This document shows positions 62,464 to 64,000 of a stretch of 64,000 nucleotides of DNA, piece after piece. A program made the position numbers and the translations under genes. The notes below the pieces were generated by a model. That model was not told where the DNA came from. It made no database searches and saw nothing but the letters and a program-made list of their open reading frames with translations. The first letter of the stretch is position 1, and each line of letters opens with the position of its first letter. The stretch spans positions 372,001-436,000 of the forward strand of contig NZ_CP014839.1 in NCBI RefSeq assembly GCF_001931675.1, written 5' to 3'. Origin of the DNA: Pandoraea thiooxydans (GTDB taxonomy: Bacteria; Pseudomonadota; Gammaproteobacteria; Burkholderiales; Burkholderiaceae).

Positions 62464-64000
62464 TCACGCAGCGTGCTGCCGCGGGCCGGAAGCAGTCGCG
62501 CTTATGTCGTTCTGGTGCCCGGCCAGCCATTGTCCCCGACAGTAGTGCGACAGGATGCCGTTGTCGTAATGGCATAGATGCAGCCAGTGGTTGTCGACGA
62601 GCGCGCGCAAATGCGCGTGCTTTTGGAGCACGGCCTCGATCCGCTGCTGCGCAGCGGCGATGATCACGCTCAAGCGCAGCGGTTCGTGCATCTCGCGCTC
62701 GCCGTCGTGCAGCGATTGCCGGCTCAGGCCGATGCGCAGATCGCCGCCGTTGCCTTCGAAGACGCCGATATGGGCGCCCACCACGTTGTGCAACAGCTTG
62801 TTGCCGCTGCCGAAGTAGACCGGCTCGCAACTCGACGCGTGATATTGCCAATTGATCCAGTGCGTGACTAGCATCGGCGCGGTCATCAATTGCTCGAGCT
62901 TGCTGCCGTCGCCATCGTGCGACGCATCGTAATCATGCAGGAAGCTGCGGCCGGCCAGGTTCACGCCGCGCGTGAGTTCGCGCGGCGCGATGATAAAGGC
63001 GGCATTGTTGGCCAAGCCCCACTCCGGCCGGGTTTGCGCGCCATCGCTGGCGCGGCGCTGGAGCGTCCGCAGCAGGCGGGCCGGCTGCTGCGTCGCGTCG
63101 ATCCGCAATTGCGGCGCCCGCTCGCGGCGCACCTGGTCGAGCGCCGCGGCAAATGTCGCCCGAAGCCTGGCGATGCTTGCCTGACCGGCGGCCGGCAGCA
63201 AATCCAGATCGAACCATTCCACCTCGTCGGTCGTGGTGTTGTGCAGCGCGGCGGCGAACACGGTATGCGCGGGTACCCGAATGCCGTGGGCCGCCAGATG
63301 CTCGCGAACCTCGGCGTCATTGAGCATGCGCGCGAGAATGCGCGCGTTGACTTCGCCGCTCTGCCCGCCGCAGGCGCCGCATTCGAGGGCCGCGGCCTGC
63401 GGGTTGTTGGCGCTTTGACTGCCGTGGCCCACCAGCAAGACCAGCGGAGCGAAATCGCGATCGAGCCCCATCAGGCGCAGGATGCGTGCGGCCATCTCCG
63501 CGCGCGCGGCCGCATCGAGATGATCGAGCGACGGGCGGCACAGGTGGCGATAGCGCTTGGGCAGGCCGTCGAGGTCATCGCGATCGCGCTCGTGCGGTTT
63601 GATTTTCAGCCAGTGGCGCAGCGCACTGCCGTAACTCCATCCAAAGGCCTCGACGTACGAGAAGGCCGCGGCCGGCCAGCGGCTGGCGGCACGCCATTGT
63701 TCGGCGATCGAAAAATGGCGCTGCCTGGCGCGTTGCACCGAGGCCGGGCTTGGCGCGCCGGGGCCGCCCGGTGCGCGCAGGCTATCGCCGGCCTGCACCG
63801 CCGGCGGCAACAGGCCCGGCAGGCGTGGACTGCTCGCTGCCGTGCCGATCGGAGTGTAGGCAATCGGCAGGCCGAAGAAACCGGCAAAACCAATGGTTTG
63901 AATATGCCGATCATGAGTCTCGAGCGCGCGACGCAGTGGCTCGCTGCGCACGTCGATGCAGAACACGGCCTGCGCCTCGACGCCGCGGTCGCCCGATGCT
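62464..64000 (-). CDS. dabA: Inorganic carbon transporter subunit DabA (DUF2309), 5' truncated by window edge
   Basis: The C-terminal 511 or so residues of a DUF2309 protein; the frame is open to the right edge. Zinc-site residues of DabA are visible: the Cys and Asp of QAVFCIDVRSEPLR at the start of the visible part, and a His and Cys in VGHGSQSANNP and ALECGACGGQSGEVNAR. DabA with the membrane protein DabB forms an energised CO2/bicarbonate uptake system. DabB would be expected upstream, outside the window. An internal ATG at 63966 is not the start because the conserved AVFCIDVRSE motif begins before it. Confidence 0.92.
   Translation of the reverse strand, partial: ASGDRGVEAQAVFCIDVRSEPLRRALETHDRHIQTIGFAGFFGLPIAYTPIGTAASSPRLPGLLPPAVQAGDSLRAPGGPGAPSPASVQRARQRHFSIAEQWRAASRWPAAAFSYVEAFGWSYGSALRHWLKIKPHERDRDDLDGLPKRYRHLCRPSLDHLDAAARAEMAARILRLMGLDRDFAPLVLLVGHGSQSANNPQAAALECGACGGQSGEVNARILARMLNDAEVREHLAAHGIRVPAHTVFAAALHNTTTDEVEWFDLDLLPAAGQASIARLRATFAAALDQVRRERAPQLRIDATQQPARLLRTLQRRASDGAQTRPEWGLANNAAFIIAPRELTRGVNLAGRSFLHDYDASHDGDGSKLEQLMTAPMLVTHWINWQYHASSCEPVYFGSGNKLLHNVVGAHIGVFEGNGGDLRIGLSRQSLHDGEREMHEPLRLSVIIAAAQQRIEAVLQKHAHLRALVDNHWLHLCHYDNGILSHYCRGQWLAGHQNDISATASGPRQHAA

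Overview
The window reads as a GC-rich Burkholderiales (Burkholderiaceae-type) chromosome. The case rests on family content and order: a kynBUA operon with a divergent Lrp-type regulator, cyoABCD followed by a SURF1 gene, gcdH paired with an IclR regulator, the ElaB/YqjD-plus-holin membrane pair, and dabA. The genus cannot be fixed from this sequence.

Layout. 1-1415 holds a truncated holin-family gene, a DUF883 gene and a 1-Cys peroxiredoxin. 1498-3635 is gcdH with a divergent IclR regulator and a palindrome between them. 3639-7084 is the kynurenine operon (kynB-kynU-kynA, minus strand) with kynR divergent. 7092-12902 is a small catabolic block: MarR and flavin reductase on the minus strand, divergent from a NicX-like ring-cleaving dioxygenase, a NicD-like hydrolase, an acyl-CoA-dehydrogenase-fold protein without its catalytic Glu, and an AMP-forming acyl-CoA ligase. 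13005-21300 is housekeeping (msrA, DUF72, cfa, pdxH, AsmA, tcdA, fadD). A tRNA-Arg(ACG) with its terminator follows at 21601-21736.

From about 21740 to 54960 lies a large accessory catabolic region bounded on the left by the tRNA gene. No integrase or transposase was seen. It has: (a) an MFS importer; (b) a ten-gene collinear run 24153-34723 (TPP enzyme, atypical SDR, Asp-box propeller, VOC dioxygenase-like protein, AA_synth protein, alpha/beta hydrolase, MhpA-like flavin hydroxylase, NIPSNAP, two aldehyde dehydrogenases) ended by a convergent IclR regulator; (c) an amine oxidase / NTF2-like / APC permease operon; (d) an aminotransferase / aldehyde dehydrogenase / cytochrome b561 / nitroreductase group; (e) an envelope module DUF1329-DUF1302-MMPL-YCF48; (f) a second APC permease and an AraC regulator. 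My reading, which is inference, is uptake of an aromatic amine-like compound, deamination and aldehyde oxidation, ring hydroxylation, extradiol cleavage, C-C hydrolysis and chain shortening.

The most notable pattern is non-coding. An inverted repeat AATCCC-N7-GGGATT (perfect twice, near-perfect or degenerate at six more places) sits in the AT-rich gaps in front of four transcription units of this region. It has the same arm-N7-arm geometry as the palindrome between gcdH and its own IclR gene, so a local IclR regulon is likely. Two of these promoter regions (35.9 kb and 39.9 kb) are diverged copies of each other.

After the accessory region the core resumes with DUF1345, SURF1, cyoDCBA (minus strand), an MHS-type MFS transporter, and the C-terminal part of dabA running off the right edge.
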